Below, piece after piece: positions 40,123 through 40,281 of a DNA stretch of 40,281 nt. A program made the position numbers and the translations under genes. The notes under the pieces are model-generated. The model was not told the origin of the DNA, did no database searches, and saw only the letters and a list, made by a program, of their open reading frames with translations. The stretch spans positions 1 through 40,281 of the forward strand of contig SHAE01000005.1 of NCBI GenBank assembly GCA_004213835.1. The letters run 5' to 3'. The DNA comes from OM182 bacterium (GTDB lineage Bacteria; Pseudomonadota; Gammaproteobacteria; Pseudomonadales; Azotimanducaceae). Position 1 is the stretch's first letter; each line of letters opens with the position of its first letter.

Positions 40123-40281
40123 ATGACCGATAGCCAAACTCAATCCGCGCCAGTTGTGCTTTGTCAAAACGTGCAGCGCATTTACCAGCAAGAAAGCGTG
40201 CCGGTGTACGCCCTGCGCGGAGCTAGCCTCGCCATCGAATCGGGAGAATTCGTCAGCTTGGCGGGGCCGTCTGGCTCTGGA
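40123..40281 (+). CDS. ABC transporter ATP-binding protein, N-terminal part (continues past window)
   Basis: The first 53 codons of a LolD/MacB-type ATPase are present. They include VVLCQNVQRIYQQESVPVYA and LRGASLAIESGEFVSLAGPS, the start of the Walker A motif, which is cut in GPSGSG. The pattern of a short N-terminal beta sheet with a VPVYALRGASL aromatic-stacking loop is standard. It should power the two permeases upstream. It begins 45 bp after the second permease. Confidence 0.88.
   Translation, partial: MTDSQTQSAPVVLCQNVQRIYQQESVPVYALRGASLAIESGEFVSLAGPSGSG

Noticed and set aside
1-40281. CRISPR array, tRNA, rRNA, insertion sequence, prophage or integrase
   Set aside because: No regularly spaced repeats, cloverleaf-like sequences, transposase motifs or terminal inverted repeats with target duplications were seen. 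The only tandem repeats are the 38-bp and 12-bp units listed.

Overview
The window reads as ordinary chromosome of a Gammaproteobacterium, probably a marine, lipid-degrading one of the Halieaceae/Spongiibacteraceae kind. This is inferred from the gene repertoire: many acyl-CoA enzymes, paired acyl-CoA dehydrogenases, RsgA, oligopeptidase B, GlpD and LolA/LolD-type export genes. Coding density is very high. I see no tRNA, rRNA, CRISPR array, insertion sequence, integrase or phage gene. Only one stretch without a convincing gene exceeds 300 bp (22409-22792).

Layout. 1-3489: the 3' end of rsgA, a class I aminotransferase, then a CoA-binding protein and a cysteine-synthase-like enzyme on the minus strand. 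3638-7189: a plus-strand run of a serine beta-lactamase-like hydrolase, a secreted M20 amidohydrolase and a DUF1932-type dehydrogenase. 7271-9878: a minus-strand run of a small beta-rich protein, an acyl-CoA carboxyltransferase and a histidine phosphatase. 9929-13146: an orphan nuclease-like protein whose 3' end overlaps glpD, then a DMT-family transporter. 13190-15460: two adjacent acyl-CoA dehydrogenase subunits. 15615-17829: a dUTPase, NUDIX hydrolase and luciferase-like oxidoreductase set. 17923-21221: a saccharopine-dehydrogenase-like reductase and a secreted redoxin/cytochrome/copper-monooxygenase-like/EF-hand protein, separated by two tandem minus-strand terminators. 21392-26644: two APH-fold phosphotransferases around a MerR-type regulator and an acyl-CoA synthetase. 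26655-31902: a CDF metal exporter, enoyl-CoA hydratase, SDR, histone-deacetylase-like amidohydrolase, small membrane protein and CoA-transferase. 31918-36038: oligopeptidase B, an AhpD-like protein, an SRAP DNA-protein-crosslink protein and a small beta-rich protein. 36051-40281: a TetR regulator divergent from a LolA-like protein, two FtsX-type permeases and the start of their ATPase.

Functionally, much of the window fits activation and beta-oxidation of an unusual (branched, cyclic or short) acyl-CoA: ligase, phosphotransferases, dehydrogenase pair, hydratase, SDR, carboxyltransferase and CoA-transferase. Around these sit housekeeping genes for nucleotide-pool cleaning, DNA-damage handling and envelope lipoprotein transport. 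No complete, obviously new defence or mobile system is visible. The best leads are the multidomain secreted redox protein, the orphan PD-(D/E)XK-like protein, the duplicated terminator, and the palindromes that look like operators for the MerR and TetR regulators.
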